From: Blastococcus sp. PRF04-17
GTDB taxonomy: Bacteria > Actinomycetota > Actinomycetes > Mycobacteriales > Geodermatophilaceae
Assembly (NCBI RefSeq): GCF_023016265.1
Contig: NZ_CP095412.1
Coordinates: 3,844,001-3,908,000, forward strand
Length of the DNA: 64,000 nt
Direction: 5' to 3'
Made by a program: the position numbers and the translations under genes. Positions 48,932-61,916 of the stretch are shown here, one piece after another. Under the pieces are notes generated by a model. The model ran no database searches, was not told the DNA's origin, and worked only from the letters and a program-made list of their open reading frames with translations. Every line of letters begins with the position of its first letter. Positions within the stretch are counted from its first letter, which is position 1.

Positions 48932-50136
48932 GTGCAGATCCCGTTCACGTCCTCGCAGCGCGCCAGCCTCGGCGTCGAGTGGGAGTTGCAGCTCGTCGAC
49001 TTCCAGACGCGCCAGCTCTCGGCGGCGCGGTGGAGATCCTCGAGGAACTCCGACCCGAGGGAGCGGACGAGCACCCCAAGGCCAAGCACGAGCTCCTGCA
49101 GTCGACGGTGGAGATCATCACCGGCATCTGCGGCACGGTCGCCGAGGCGAAGGCGGACCTGGCCGGCACGCTCGCCGAGGTGGCGGCCGCGGCGGAGCGC
49201 CGGGGGCTGGGCCTCATGTGCGCCGGCACGCACCCGATCACCGACTGGCAGAGCCAGCTCATCTCGCCGAAGGAGCGCTACCTCCAGCTGGTCGAGCGCA
49301 TGCAGTGGCTCGCCCGCCGGCTGCAGATCTTCGGCGTCCACGTGCACGTCGGCGTGCGGGCGCCGGAGAAGGCGATCCCCATCGTCAACGCGCTCTGCCA
49401 GTACGTGCCGCACTTCCTCGCACTGTCGGCGTCCTCGCCGTTCTGGGTCGGCTGCGACACGGGGCTGGCCTCGGCACGCGCCAAGGTCTTCGAGAGCATG
49501 CCCACGGCGGGGCTGCCCTACCAGCTCTCCGGCTGGGACGAGTTCGAGACGTACATGGAGACGCTCATCTCCACGAACGCGATCGAGAGCGTCCGCGAGG
49601 TGTGGTGGGACATCCGCCCGCACCCGGGCTTCGGGACGGTCGAGCTGCGGATCTGCGACGGGCTGCCGACGCTCGACGAGGTCGGCGCGGTGGCGGCGCT
49701 GAGCCAGTGCCTCGTGGAGCAGTTCGACACCCAGCTCGACCGGGGCTACACGCTGCCGACGCCGCCGAGCTGGGTGCTGCGCGAGAACAAGTGGCGGGCC
49801 GCCCGGTACGGCCTCGACGCCGACATCGTCGTCGACGAGAAGGGCACCGTCCGGCCGGTGCGGCAGTCGATCCTCGACCTGGTGGAGGACCTCACGCCGA
49901 CCGCGAAGCGGCTGGAGTGCGAGCAGGAGCTGGCCGACGTCGAGCGCGTCCTCGCCGTCGGTGCCTCCTACCAGCGGCAGCGGGCGGTCGCCGCGGCGTC
50001 GGGCGGGAAGCTCGAGCCGGTCGTCGACAGCCTCCTGTCGGAGATGCGGACGGGCCTGCCGTCCGACGGACCGGCCGGCGGCTGGTCCGGGCCCGTGCCG
50101 GGGCCGGCGGACTGCTCGGGCGGGCACGCGGCATGA
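48932..50136 (+). pseudogene. Glutamate-cysteine ligase type 2 (YbdK/EgtA-like), one-base frameshift
   Basis: ATP-dependent carboxylate-amine ligase family GCS2. The first ~30 residues (QRASLGVEWELQLVDFQT, with the metal-binding Glu pair) are in one frame; the rest (AVEILEELRPEGADEHPKAK, CAGTHPITDWQSQ, FGVHVHVGVRAPEKAI, DIRPHPGFGTVELRICD) is in the next. One base is missing within 49021-49028 (likely a C in GGCGGC[C]GCG). The corrected length is 401 aa. The substrate is uncertain: YbdK homologues show weak gamma-glutamyl-cysteine ligase activity. The M20 gene overlaps by ATGA. Confidence 0.87.
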
Positions 50137-51458
50137 CCCCGGTCGTCGAGAAGCTGAGCGCCGAGGTCGACGACTGGGTGGCGAAGAACAACGCGTCGCT
50201 GATCGCCACCCGACGGCACATCCACGCCCACCCCGAGCTCGCCTTCGCCGAGTTCGAGACCTCCTCGTACATCGAGCAGCGGCTCCGCGAGGTCGGGCTC
50301 AGGCCGCGCCGGCTGCCCACCGGCACCGGCCTGGTGGTCGACGTCGGCTCGGGTGGGGCGGGCGGGGAACCGATAGTGGTGCTGCGCGCCGACATCGACG
50401 CGCTGCCCATCGCCGACCTCAAGGACGTGCCGTACGCCTCGACCCGGGAGGGTCTCGCGCACGCCTGCGGTCACGACGTGCACACCACCGTCGTCCTCGG
50501 CGTCGCGCAGGCGCTGGCCTCCCTCGATGGCGTGCCCGGCCGGGTGCGCTGCGTCTTCCAGCCGGCCGAGGAGGTCATCCCCGGCGGTGCCAGCGAGGTG
50601 GTGGCGGCCGGAGTCCTGGACGGCGCCTCCCGGGCGTTCGCCCTGCACTGCGACCCGTCCGTGCCGGTCGGCAGCATCGGCCTGCGCACCGGTGCCATCA
50701 CCGCCGCCTGCGACCGGCTCGATGTCACCCTCACCGGCCCCGGCGGGCACACCGCACGGCCGCAGCTGACGGTCGACCTCGTCGACGCCCTGGGCCGGCT
50801 GATCACCGACATGCCCGGTTTGCTCTCCCGCCAGGTCGACCCCCGGTCGGGGTTCTCGCTCGTGTGGGGCGCGGTCAACGCCGGGATCGCCGCGAACGCC
50901 ATCCCGCAGCGCGGCACCCTGCGCGGCACCGTCCGGGTGCTCGACCGGGACGCCTGGAAGGGCGCCGAGGACCTGATGCGGTCGCTGGTCGAGCGCGTCG
51001 TCGCCACGACCGGTGCCGACGTCGACGTCGACTACGTGCGCGGCCTGCCGCCGGTGGTCAACGACCCGAGGGCGGTGGCGCTGATGCGCGCCGCCGCACT
51101 GGACACGGTCGGCAGCGACCACGTGGTCGTGACGCCGCAGAGCATGGGCGGGGAGGACTTCGGCTGGTTCGCCGAGGTGCTGCCCATCGCGCTGGCCCGC
51201 CTCGGCACGCACGGCGGCGGCCCGCCGCTGGACCTGCACCGCGGCACCTTCGACGTCGACGAGCGCGCCATCGGGGTCGGCATCCGGCTGATGGCGCGGA
51301 CGGCGCTGCACGCGCTCGAGGCCGACGCCCAGCCCTCCGGCGCGGGCGGAACGACACCCCCTCGCACCCGCAAACCCGCCCCCGGAGACACTGCTTCCCG
51401 ACGAACCGTCGACGAGAGGCGGGAGCACGACGATGAGCCCCACCGACCAGCAGGCTGA
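50133..51458 (+). CDS. M20-family amidohydrolase (AmiA/AmiB or hippurate hydrolase-like)
   Basis: 441-aa di-zinc hydrolase. Motifs: HIHAHPELAFAEFETS, LRADIDALPI, HACGHDVHTT (metal Asp/His/Cys region), FQPAEEVIPGGASEV with catalytic Glu, and GGEDFGWFAEVLP. Such proteins cleave N-acyl or peptide-like amides; specificity is not readable. The last ~40 residues are hydrophilic and overlap the mutA start by 26 bases. Orthologues amiA1/amiB1 lie beside deoD in M. tuberculosis. Confidence 0.9.
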   Translation: MTPVVEKLSAEVDDWVAKNNASLIATRRHIHAHPELAFAEFETSSYIEQRLREVGLRPRRLPTGTGLVVDVGSGGAGGEPIVVLRADIDALPIADLKDVPYASTREGLAHACGHDVHTTVVLGVAQALASLDGVPGRVRCVFQPAEEVIPGGASEVVAAGVLDGASRAFALHCDPSVPVGSIGLRTGAITAACDRLDVTLTGPGGHTARPQLTVDLVDALGRLITDMPGLLSRQVDPRSGFSLVWGAVNAGIAANAIPQRGTLRGTVRVLDRDAWKGAEDLMRSLVERVVATTGADVDVDYVRGLPPVVNDPRAVALMRAAALDTVGSDHVVVTPQSMGGEDFGWFAEVLPIALARLGTHGGGPPLDLHRGTFDVDERAIGVGIRLMARTALHALEADAQPSGAGGTTPPRTRKPAPGDTASRRTVDERREHDDEPHRPAG

Positions 51459-53342
51459 CACGCAGGCGCCGGCGCACGCCGACGCCGAGGTGCCGGCCGA
51501 GCATGCCGTCCCCGAGACGCTGGCCCTGGCCGCGGAGTTCGAGGCCGCCACGCGCGACCAGTGGCGCGAGCTGGTGGCCGGCGTGTTGCGCAAGACCGGG
51601 CGGGAGGAGCTGCCCGACCCGGTCGAGGAGGCGCTGGCCCGCACCGTCGCGACCGGCGTCCGCGTGGCCCCGCTCTACACGGCCGAGGACGCCGGCGACC
51701 TGCCGGCCGTCGTAGGGGTGCCCGGTCTGCCGCCGTTCGTGCGCGGCGCCACCGCTGCCGGCTCGATCGGCGCGAGCGGAACCCCCGCGGCCTGGGACAT
51801 CCGGCAGCGCCACGCGCACCCGGACGTCGCCGTCACCAAGGAGGCCGTCGCGGCCGACCTGGAGAACGGCGTCACCTCGTTGTGGCTGCAGCTCGGCGAG
51901 GGAGCGGTCCCCGTCGCCGCCCTGGGCGAGGTGCTCTCCGACGTGCTGCTCGACCTGGCGCCGGTGGGCGTGAGCGGCGGCACGGCGGCGGCCGAGGCGT
52001 TCCTGGCGATCGTCGAGGGCCGCACGGACCTGGCCCCCGGGAGCTCGCTCGGTCTCGATCCCCTCGGCGAGCACGCGGCGACCGGCCGGCGGCAGGACCT
52101 GTCCGGCCTGGGCGACGTCGCCCGCCGGGCCGCGGCCCACCCGGGGCTGCGGACCGTGGCCGTGGACGCCACCGTCTTCGCCGACGCCGGCGCCTCCGCG
52201 GTCGAGGAGCTCGGCTGCTCCCTGGCGGCCGGGGTCGGCTACCTGCGGGCGCTGACCGACGCCGGGCTGAGCGTCGACGAGGCGTTCGCGCAGCTGGACT
52301 TCCGGTACAGCGCGACGGCGGACCAGTTCACGACGATCGCCGCGCTGCGCGCCGCGCGGCGACTGTGGGACCGTGTCGGCGACGTCAGCGGCGCCTCGCC
52401 CGAGGCGCGGGCGCAGCGGCAGCACGCCGTCACGTCGTCGGTGATGACGACGAAGCGCGACCCCTGGGTCAACATGCTGCGGACGACGGTGGCCTGCTTC
52501 GCCGCCGGCGTGGGCGGCGCCGACGTGGTGACGGTGCAACCGTTCGACTCGGCGCTCGGGCTGCCCGACTCGTTCTCGCGGCGGATCGCCCGCAACACCC
52601 AGAACCTGCTGGTCGAGGAGGGGCACCTCGCCCGCGTGCTCGACCCCGCCGGGGGCTCCTGGTACGTCGAGTCGCTCACCGACTCGCTGGCCCGGGCCGC
52701 GTGGGGCTGGTTCACGGAGATCGAACGGGCCGGTGGCCTGGTCGAGGCGCTGGACTCCGGCCTGGTCCGCGATCGCATCGCCGCAGCCTGGGACGACCGG
52801 GCGAAGCGGCTGGCGACGCGTGCTGACGCGATCACCGGCGTCAGCGAGTTCCCGAACCTCACCGAGAGACTGCCCGCGCGCGAGCCGCTGGCCTGGTCGC
52901 CGCCGTCCGGGGGACTCCCGCGGGTGCGCGCGGCCCAGGAGTTCGAGGAACTGCGCGACCGCGCCGACGCGGTCATGTCATCCGACGGCGGGACCCGGCC
53001 GGCGGTCTACCTCGCCACGATCGGACCGGTCGCGAAGCACACCGCGCGCGCGTCGTTCGCGGGCAACCTGTTCCAGGCCGGTGGCCTGGCCACGCCGTCG
53101 GGGGACGGCGTCGAGGGCCTCGCCGAGGCCGGGACGACGGTGGCCTGCATCTGCGGCACCGACAAGGACTACGCGACCGAGGCGGCCGGGCTGGCGAAGG
53201 AGCTGCGGGCCGCCGGCGTCACGCAGGTGTGGCTCGCCGGCAAGCCGGAGCTCGGCATCGACGGGGTGGACGGATACGTGTACGCCGGGTGCGACGCGCT
53301 CGCCGCGCTGCGGACGGCCCACGAGCAGCTGGGAGTGCAGGC

Positions 53343-53346
<4 letters not shown>
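51433..53346 (+). CDS. mutA: Methylmalonyl-CoA mutase small (beta) subunit
   Basis: 637-aa non-catalytic partner of MutB. It keeps the barrel ([40 protein letters not shown]) and a degenerate B12-type C-terminal domain without the DxHxxG motif. Required for a stable heterodimer. ATG 51433, with a purine-rich site inside the M20 gene. It overlaps mutB by ATGA. Confidence 0.94.
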
Positions 53347-55549
<2,203 letters not shown>

Positions 55550-55550
<1 letters not shown>

Positions 55551-56560
55551 TGCGTCGAGACGTCGACGTCCCCGCGCTCGTCGAGGGGGTGCTGGCCGGT
55601 GACCGGCGGGTGGTGGCGCGCGCCATCACGCTCGTCGAGTCCCGGCGGGGCGACCACCGCGAGCAGGCGCAGGAGCTGCTGGTCGAGCTGCTGCCGCACG
55701 CCGGGAAGGCGCGGCGCGTCGGCATCAGCGGCGTCCCCGGCGTCGGGAAGTCGACGTTCATCGACCAGCTCGGGGTGACCCTCACCGGCGCCGGCTCGAA
55801 GGTGGCGGTCCTGGCCGTCGACCCGTCGTCGGCCCGCTCCGGAGGGTCGATCCTCGGTGACAAGACGCGCATGTCGCGGCTGGCTGTCGACCCGCACGCG
55901 TTCATCCGGCCGTCGCCCACCTCGGGCACGCTGGGCGGGGTCGCGCAGGCGACGCGCGAGTCGATGGTGGTCGTCGAGGCAGCCGGCTACGACGTCGTCC
56001 TCGTCGAGACGGTCGGGGTCGGGCAGTCAGAGGTGACGGTCGCGGAGATGGTCGACTCGTTCCTCTTCCTGACCCTCGCGCGCACCGGCGACCAGCTGCA
56101 GGGGATCAAGCGCGGCATCCTCGAGATCGCCGACGTGATCGCGGTGAACAAGGCCGACGGCCCCGGCGCGCCCGATGCCCGCAAGGCCGCACGCGAGCTG
56201 GCCGGCGCCATCCGGATGCTGCGGGGGCACACGGAGAACGGATGGGACGTCCCGGTGCTCACCTGCTCGGGGCTGACCGCCGAGGGGCTCGACACCGTCT
56301 GGGCCAAGATCGTCGAGCACCAGGACCGGATGACTGCCTCGGGCGAGCTGGGCGAACGCCGCCGCACCCAGCAGGTCCGCTGGACCTGGCAGCTGGTGCG
56401 CGACTCGCTGGAGCACCAGCTCCGGTCGCATCCGGGGGTCCGGGCCACCGTCCCGGACCTGGAGAAGGCGGTGCTGGCCGGCGAGCTGACGCCGGCCCTG
56501 GCCGCGCGGCAGATCGTCGACACCTTCCTCGCCGCCGCGACCGAGGCACCCCCCGGCTAG
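55550..56560 (+). CDS. meaB: Methylmalonyl-CoA mutase-associated GTPase MeaB
   Basis: 336-aa G3E-family GTPase that guards and reactivates MutB. P-loop GVPGVGKSTFIDQLG, DPSSARSGGSILGDKTRM, ETVGVGQSEVTVAEM (switch II/base region) and NKADGPGAPDARKAA (NKxD). ATG 55550 shares one base with the mutB stop (TGATG). Ends in a 13-bp tandem repeat carrying its stop codon. Confidence 0.95.
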
Positions 56561-56579
56561 GGCAATCCCCGGCTAGGGC
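56551..56579. repeat. 13-bp direct repeat at the convergent gene ends
   Basis: CCCCGGCTAGGGC at 56551-56563 and again at 56567-56579. Copy 1 supplies the meaB stop (TAG 56558-56560), and copy 2 supplies the TAG of the minus-strand gene (56573-56575). Confidence 0.8.
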
Positions 56580-58623
56580 GTCACCGGCTCGACCGTCCCG
56601 TCGGCCTGCACGAGGCCGAGCCACATCCCGGCCTCCCGGTCGAGCACCTCGTCCGGCGGGCCGGTCAGCGACATCTCCCACACCTGCTCGGTCCAGGCGA
56701 GGGGGGCGGCTGTTCTCCCTCCCACGGCACGGTGGCCGGTGCGTGGGTCACGAGGAACGCCTCGCCGCCGAACGCCCGCCGCGCCTCGGCCAGCAGTTCG
56801 GGCGTGGGCTCCCGCACCAGGATCGCCGGCACGTCGCAGAGGACGAGGACGGTGTACAGGTAGGTGCTGATCCCCGCCACCACGGTCGGCCGCCCGTCGA
56901 TCTCCGCGCAGACCGCCCGGTTGCCCTCCAGCGCGCCGGCATGGTTCGTGCGGGCCCACAGGGCGGGAGCCGACGTCAGCGGCCAGGCCGCGGTTCCCAG
57001 GGTCAGCGCAGCACCGAGCAGGGCGGCCCCGAGGCGGGTGGGTCCCGCACCGGCGCGGGCGCGGGCGACCAGCCACCGCGCCACCCACACGGTGGCCAGC
57101 AGCATGCCCGGGACCACCACGGGAAGGAAGCGGCGCATCGCCCAGATCTGGTCCGGGGTGATGTTCGGAGCGGCCAGGTACAGAGCGGCGCTGGGCAGGA
57201 AGAGGGCCGAGAGCCACAGGAGCTGGGTCTGCCTCGACCTGGCGCCGACGACCACCCAGGCGAGCAGCCCGCCGAGGCCGAGGAGCACCACTGGCCACCC
57301 GTAGTACCAGCTGATCCACTCGAACGACTGCTCGGCGTAGGACCGCGTTCCGTCGACCGGCAGGCCCTCGCGCTCCTGCGTGGAGCTGACCAGGCCGTTG
57401 CCGGAGCGGTTGTGCCCCACGTACCACCAGGTCCGGCTGAGCAGCGCCAGGAACGCCACGGCGCCGAGGCCCGCTCCCGCCGTCGCGGTGAAGCGAAGGC
57501 CCCGGACGAGGCGGCCCAGCCGATCCGCGGGCACCGGGACGAGCGCGCTCACGAGACAGAAGACCGCCGCGACCGCCAGGGCGACGCCCAGCATCCGCAA
57601 CTGCGGGCTCAGGTCGGCGACGTAGGTGCCGCTGTGCAGGAGTCCGTCGGCGAGACCGAGCAGCACGCCGGGGACGGCGCCGGTCAGGACCAGCGGAGCA
57701 GCCCATCGCCGGTCGCCGGCGTTGCGGTCGGGGTGCAGCATGGCCGCGACGGCGACCCCCACGAGGACGCCGATCAGCGGCAGCGTCCCGTCCACGCGGG
57801 CCAGCCCGACGCCGCCGAAGGCCGCGCCGGCCAGCAGGTACCCGCTGACGCGATCGTCCTTCCAGGCGGTCCACAGCAGCGACGTGCCGAGGAAGGCGAA
57901 CGTCATGGCGAGCGGTTCGGAGTAGAGCGCCCGGCTGACCTCGAGCATCGGCAGGGAGGCCCCGAGCGCCAGGACCGGAGCCAGCGCCCAGAACGGGCCG
58001 AGGAGGCGACGGCCCAGGACGTAGAGCGCGAGGAGTGCGGCCGCACCGCACGCCACGTTTCCCCACAGCACCGCCTCCTCGCCGAAGAGCCAGCCGACCG
58101 CCGCCGAGACACCGGAGACGAGGTGCAACCCCTGCGGGCCCCACGTGCTGGGGACGAGTTCGAACCCGTCGCCGGTGCTGATCAACCGGTGGCCGTCGAC
58201 CGACGGGCTGGGGTGGTCGAGCAGCCACAGGGCCGCGAGGGTGTAGAGGTCGGGGTCCCGGTCGACGCGGACACGCTCGGACGGGTAGGGCCGGTTGAGC
58301 AGGAACCACGTGGCGACCCCAGCCAGGGCCAGCAGTGAACCGGCTGCCGGCCGCCACGCCCGGAGTGCATCGTCCCCCTCCCGGGAGGCGGGGCCGGGGC
58401 GGAAGCGTGCGGTCAGCACCATGACGACGACGGCGGCCGGAACGACGACGACCGGCCGGAAGAAGCCGAGGACGTAGGCGGTCGCGGCGACGTAGCCGAA
58501 CCACAGGAGGGCCATGAGCAGCCGTTCCGGGGCGGTCGCCACCACCCCCAGCACGCCGTGGCGGGGCGACCTCGCCCGGTCGGGCGCACGTGGCTCTTCC
58601 GCCACCGGCGCCTCGACGGTCAC
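56573..58623 (-). pseudogene. GT-C-like polytopic membrane protein, one-base frameshift near the 3' end
   Basis: About 12 hydrophobic helices across ~560 residues, with an early extracytoplasmic RVDRDPDLYTLAALWLL that resembles the acidic loop of GT-C glycosyltransferases (polyprenyl-phosphate-sugar users). The last ~45 residues (LAWTEQVWEMSLTGPPDEVL to EPVTP) are in another frame: one C is missing (plus-strand G run 56701-56706). Restored length 683 aa. Without the fix the protein would end ~17 residues after the break in a random tail. Glycosyltransferase function is inference. Confidence 0.75.
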
Positions 58624-58680
58624 CTCGGCAGCCTACGTTCGAGTCGCGCGCCGACTCCCGGGGCGGACCGTGCTCGTCGG

Positions 58681-58686
58681 TACAGT
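58681..58686 (+). promoter_or_regulatory. -10 box of the PIG-V-like gene (leaderless)
   Basis: TACAGT, 8 bases before GTG 58695, in the divergent gap. Confidence 0.55.
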
Positions 58687-58694
58687 CGGTTTCC

Positions 58695-59804
58695 GTGACC
58701 AGCCCGACACTCCTGGTCCGGGCCGCGCAGGGAGTCCGCTGGCCGTTGCTGGTCTTCCTCCTGTGGCGGTCGGTCCAGGGGCTGCTGGTGGTGGCGTTCG
58801 GCGGCGACCTCCGGATGATGATGCACTCGTGGGACGGCGCCTGGTATCTCTCGATCCTGCGGCAGGGCTACGTCGCGCCGGCCGGTGGCTACGGCGAGGA
58901 GTCCAACCTCGCGTTCTTCCCCGGTCTGGTCTGGGCGACCGACGCCGTGCGGCTGGTGGTGGGCAGCGAGACCGCCGCGACGCTCCTGGTGGCCAACGGC
59001 CTGGCCCTGGGCGCGTTCGTGGCCGTCTGGGGCGCCGTCCGGGCGTGGCAGGGTGAGGACGCCGCGCGCCGGGTGACCGTGCTGCTCGCGCTCTTCCCGA
59101 CGTCCTACTACCTGTGGATGTACTACTCCGAAGGCCTGCTCGTCCTGGCCACCGCGGCGGCCGCCTGGGCAGCGCGCCGGGACAGGCACAACGCCGCGAC
59201 GGCGTTCCTCGCCGTCGCCTCGACGGCCCGGCTCGTGGGGGTCGCCGTCGGTCCGGCGCTCGCCCTGGCCCGCGTCCTGCGGCTGCGCCGGGTGGACTCG
59301 GTGAGCATCCGCTACGTCCTCGGCTCGGCCGCCGGGCTGGGCGCGGTCATGGTCCGCCAGTTCGCCGAGGCCGGCGACCCCCTGGGCTTCCTGCACGCCG
59401 GCGAGGCCTGGGGGCGCGAGTTCGCCGGACCCTGGACGCCGCTGCACGACGCCGCCTGGGCGATCGGGTCAGCCCTGCCGGTGGTCGAGGACGACGTCCT
59501 CCTCGACGCGGCGGGGATCGTCCTCGTCGGCTGCCTCCTGCTGCTGATGTGGCGCGGCAGGCGCCGCGACGAGTGGCCGCTCGAGTCGAAGATCCTGGCG
59601 ACCGTGCTGTGGTCGATCCCGGTCTGCAGCCGGCTCATCGGCGGTCAGCTGCGGTACATGCTGGCGTGCTGGCCGGCGCTGCTGGTGGTGGCCGACGCGT
59701 GGCCCCGGCTCTCCCTGCGCGTCCGCGCACTGGTCGTGGGTGGATCGGTCGGGGTGACGCTGCTGCTGCTGCACCACGTGTCCCACCTGATCTACACCGG
59801 CTGA
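58695..59804 (+). CDS. PIG-V-like GT-C membrane glycosyltransferase
   Basis: 369-aa protein with about eight to ten helices and the early loop HSWDGAWYLSILRQGY, which matches the WDxxWYL..I...GY pattern of PIG-V-type mannosyltransferases (catalytic Asp), followed by FFPGLVWATDAVR and FPTSYYLWMYYSEGL. Likely adds a sugar from a lipid donor on the outer face. Divergent from the other GT-C-like gene, suggesting a shared envelope-glycan task. Start decided by the -10 box; the open frame to 58590 is ignored. Confidence 0.8.
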   Translation: MTSPTLLVRAAQGVRWPLLVFLLWRSVQGLLVVAFGGDLRMMMHSWDGAWYLSILRQGYVAPAGGYGEESNLAFFPGLVWATDAVRLVVGSETAATLLVANGLALGAFVAVWGAVRAWQGEDAARRVTVLLALFPTSYYLWMYYSEGLLVLATAAAAWAARRDRHNAATAFLAVASTARLVGVAVGPALALARVLRLRRVDSVSIRYVLGSAAGLGAVMVRQFAEAGDPLGFLHAGEAWGREFAGPWTPLHDAAWAIGSALPVVEDDVLLDAAGIVLVGCLLLLMWRGRRRDEWPLESKILATVLWSIPVCSRLIGGQLRYMLACWPALLVVADAWPRLSLRVRALVVGGSVGVTLLLLHHVSHLIYTG

Positions 59805-59825
59805 CCGGCCGCCGTCCGCGGCGCA

Positions 59826-60284
59826 TCAGAAGGCGGTGCGGCACTCCCGGGAGCGCAGCTCGGTCACGTAGTCGGTCGGTGCGCCCGCCGCCTCGGCGGC
59901 ATCGGCGATCCCGCCCAGGTGACGGGCCGAGGGGAGTCCGCCCTCGAAGGCGTCCAGCACGTAGACGTAGGCGACCTGGTCACCGGTGAGCGTGTGCACG
60001 CGCAGGTGGACGCGGCGGTAGAGGCCCCGGTCGGCGCCCTCCCACGCGTCCAGCGCCCGCTCGTCCCCGTCGGTGAGGTCGTAGAGCGCGACGAACACGC
60101 CTTCGCCCGAGGGGTCGTCGTCCGGCACGAGGGTCGCCAGTGCGCCCTCCCAGCCGTACTCCTCGGCGCCGAAGGTCAGCCGCCACCCGCGGATCCAGCC
60201 CGTGCCGGTGTGCGGGGACGAGGGGCAGCGCCGCAGCATCTGCGCGGGGTCCATGTTGGATCCGTACGCGGCGTAGAGGCCCAT
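59826..60284 (-). CDS. Gamma-glutamylcyclotransferase-like protein
   Basis: 152-aa GGCT-fold protein with the N-terminal YGSNMDPAQMLRRCP motif and a later Glu in DAWEGADRGLYRR that fits the catalytic acid. The family releases 5-oxoproline from gamma-glutamyl compounds. The ligase-like gene at 48.9 kb could make such compounds, but a link is speculative. Leaderless ATG at 60284. Confidence 0.87.
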   Translation of the reverse strand: MGLYAAYGSNMDPAQMLRRCPSSPHTGTGWIRGWRLTFGAEEYGWEGALATLVPDDDPSGEGVFVALYDLTDGDERALDAWEGADRGLYRRVHLRVHTLTGDQVAYVYVLDAFEGGLPSARHLGGIADAAEAAGAPTDYVTELRSRECRTAF

Positions 60285-60291
60285 CGCGCCG

Positions 60292-60297
60292 AGCCTA
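60292..60297 (-). promoter_or_regulatory. -10 box of the gamma-glutamylcyclotransferase gene (leaderless)
   Basis: Reads TAGGCT on the minus strand, 7 bases before ATG 60284. Confidence 0.6.
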
Positions 60298-60402
60298 ACG
60301 ACCGGCTCCGCCGGGCCGGAGGACGCCGGTCACAGCGCCCGGCGACGTCTGCGGGGAGAATGGCGCGCGACGTTCGCCCACAGGCACTCGGAAAAGAGAC
60401 CC

Positions 60403-61812
60403 ATGACTACCCGCATCGTGATCATCGGCGGCGGACCGGCCGGCTACGAGGCGGCGCTCGTCGCCGCCCAGCTGGGTGCCGAGGTCACCATCATCGAGCG
60501 GGACGGCATGGGCGGGGCCAGCGTGCTCACCGACTGCGTGCCGTCCAAGGCGCTCATCGCCTCGGCCGAGGCCATGACCGCGGTACGGGACTCCAAGGTG
60601 CTGGGCGTCCAGGGCACCGACCCGGCCGGCGTGGGTCTCGACCTCGCCTCGGTCAACCGCCGGGTCAAGGGGCTGGCCATGGCGCAGTCGGCCGACATCC
60701 ACTCCCGGCTGCAGAGCGAGGGTGTACGGATCGTCAGCGGCTCCGGCCGGCTGGCCGACGACGTGCCGGGCATGGCGGCCCACGAGGTGGAGATCCTCGA
60801 CGCCGACGGCACCGTCGTCGACGAGATCGAGGGGGACGTCGTCCTCATCGCGACCGGCGCCGATCCCCGCGTCATCCCGGGAGCCGAGCCCGACCACGAG
60901 CGGATCCTCGACTGGCGCGACGTCTACGAACTCGAGGAGATGCCCGAGCACCTGGTGGTCGTCGGCTCCGGCGTCACTGGGGCCGAGTTCGCCTCCGGCT
61001 ACCTCGAGGCCGGCGTCCCGGTCACGCTCGTCTCCTCCCGCGACCGGGTGCTGCCCGGGGAGGACGCCGACGCCGCCGAGGTGCTCGAGGAGGTCTTCCA
61101 GTCCCGCGGCGGGCGGATCACCGAGCGCGGCCGCGCGGCGAGGGTGACCCGCACCGAGAAGGGTGTCCTCGTCGAGCTCACCGACGGCCGCACCGTCGAG
61201 GGCTCGCACGCCTTGATGACCGTCGGCACGGTCCCCAACACCGCCGGCCTGAACCTGGCGTCGCACGGCGTCGAGGTCACCGGGTCCGGTCACGTCGTCG
61301 TCGACCGCGTCTCGCGGACGACGGTGCCCGGCATCTACGCCGCCGGCGACGTGACCGGGGTCTTCCAGCTCGCCTCGGTCGCGGCCATGCAGGGCCGCAT
61401 CGCCATGTGGCACGCGCTGGGCGAGGCGGTGGCGCCGATCCGCCTCAAGACGGTGGCCGCCAACGTCTTCACCCACCCCGAGATCGCGACGGTCGGAGTG
61501 CAGGAGAAGTCGCTGGCCGACGACGCCGACATCGACGTCGTCCGGCTGCCCCTGGCCACCAACGCGCGGGCCAAGATGAGTGACCTGCGCGCCGGATTCG
61601 TCAAGCTGTTCACCCGCCGCTCCACGGGCGTGGTGGTCGGTGGGGTCGTCGTCGCGCCCGGCGCCTCGGAGCTCGTGCTGCCCATCACGCTCGCCGTGAC
61701 CAAGGGGCTCACCGCCGCCGACCTGGCGAACACCTTCTCGATCTACCCGTCGCTGTCGGGGTCGATCACCGAGGCCGGCCGCCGGCTGATGGGCGTCGAC
61801 GAGCTCTCCTGA
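60403..61812 (+). CDS. lpdA: NAD(P)H:quinone reductase LpdA (lipoamide dehydrogenase fold)
   Basis: 469-aa FAD flavoprotein. FAD motif IIGGGPAGYEAALVAAQLGA, NAD motif VVVGSGVTGAEFASGYLE, second FAD site IYAAGDVTG, and the C-terminal dimer domain (FTHPEIATVGV). The redox loop reads MGGASVLTDCVPSK: only the second Cys of the CxxxxC disulfide remains, as in M. tuberculosis LpdA (Rv3303c), which reduces quinones and not lipoamide. ATG 60403 with GGAAAAGAGA upstream. Divergent from the cyclotransferase gene. Confidence 0.92.
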   Translation: MTTRIVIIGGGPAGYEAALVAAQLGAEVTIIERDGMGGASVLTDCVPSKALIASAEAMTAVRDSKVLGVQGTDPAGVGLDLASVNRRVKGLAMAQSADIHSRLQSEGVRIVSGSGRLADDVPGMAAHEVEILDADGTVVDEIEGDVVLIATGADPRVIPGAEPDHERILDWRDVYELEEMPEHLVVVGSGVTGAEFASGYLEAGVPVTLVSSRDRVLPGEDADAAEVLEEVFQSRGGRITERGRAARVTRTEKGVLVELTDGRTVEGSHALMTVGTVPNTAGLNLASHGVEVTGSGHVVVDRVSRTTVPGIYAAGDVTGVFQLASVAAMQGRIAMWHALGEAVAPIRLKTVAANVFTHPEIATVGVQEKSLADDADIDVVRLPLATNARAKMSDLRAGFVKLFTRRSTGVVVGGVVVAPGASELVLPITLAVTKGLTAADLANTFSIYPSLSGSITEAGRRLMGVDELS

Positions 61813-61916
61813 CCCGCAGGAGGGGGCCCGTGCGGCCCCAGGGGCCGATGCGCCCACTGTGACGAGCGTTCCGCTCAATATCCGGACTCCGGTGCCGATG
61901 GGCCCGGGCGCCGCCG

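Noticed and set aside
58150-58175. A second GTTCGAACCC T-loop-like string
   Set aside because: It is within the coding region of the GT-C-like membrane protein, with no cloverleaf around it.
61822-61839. GGGGCC/GGCCCC hairpin as lpdA terminator
   Set aside because: Only a 6-bp stem, which is common by chance at this GC; not strong enough to list.
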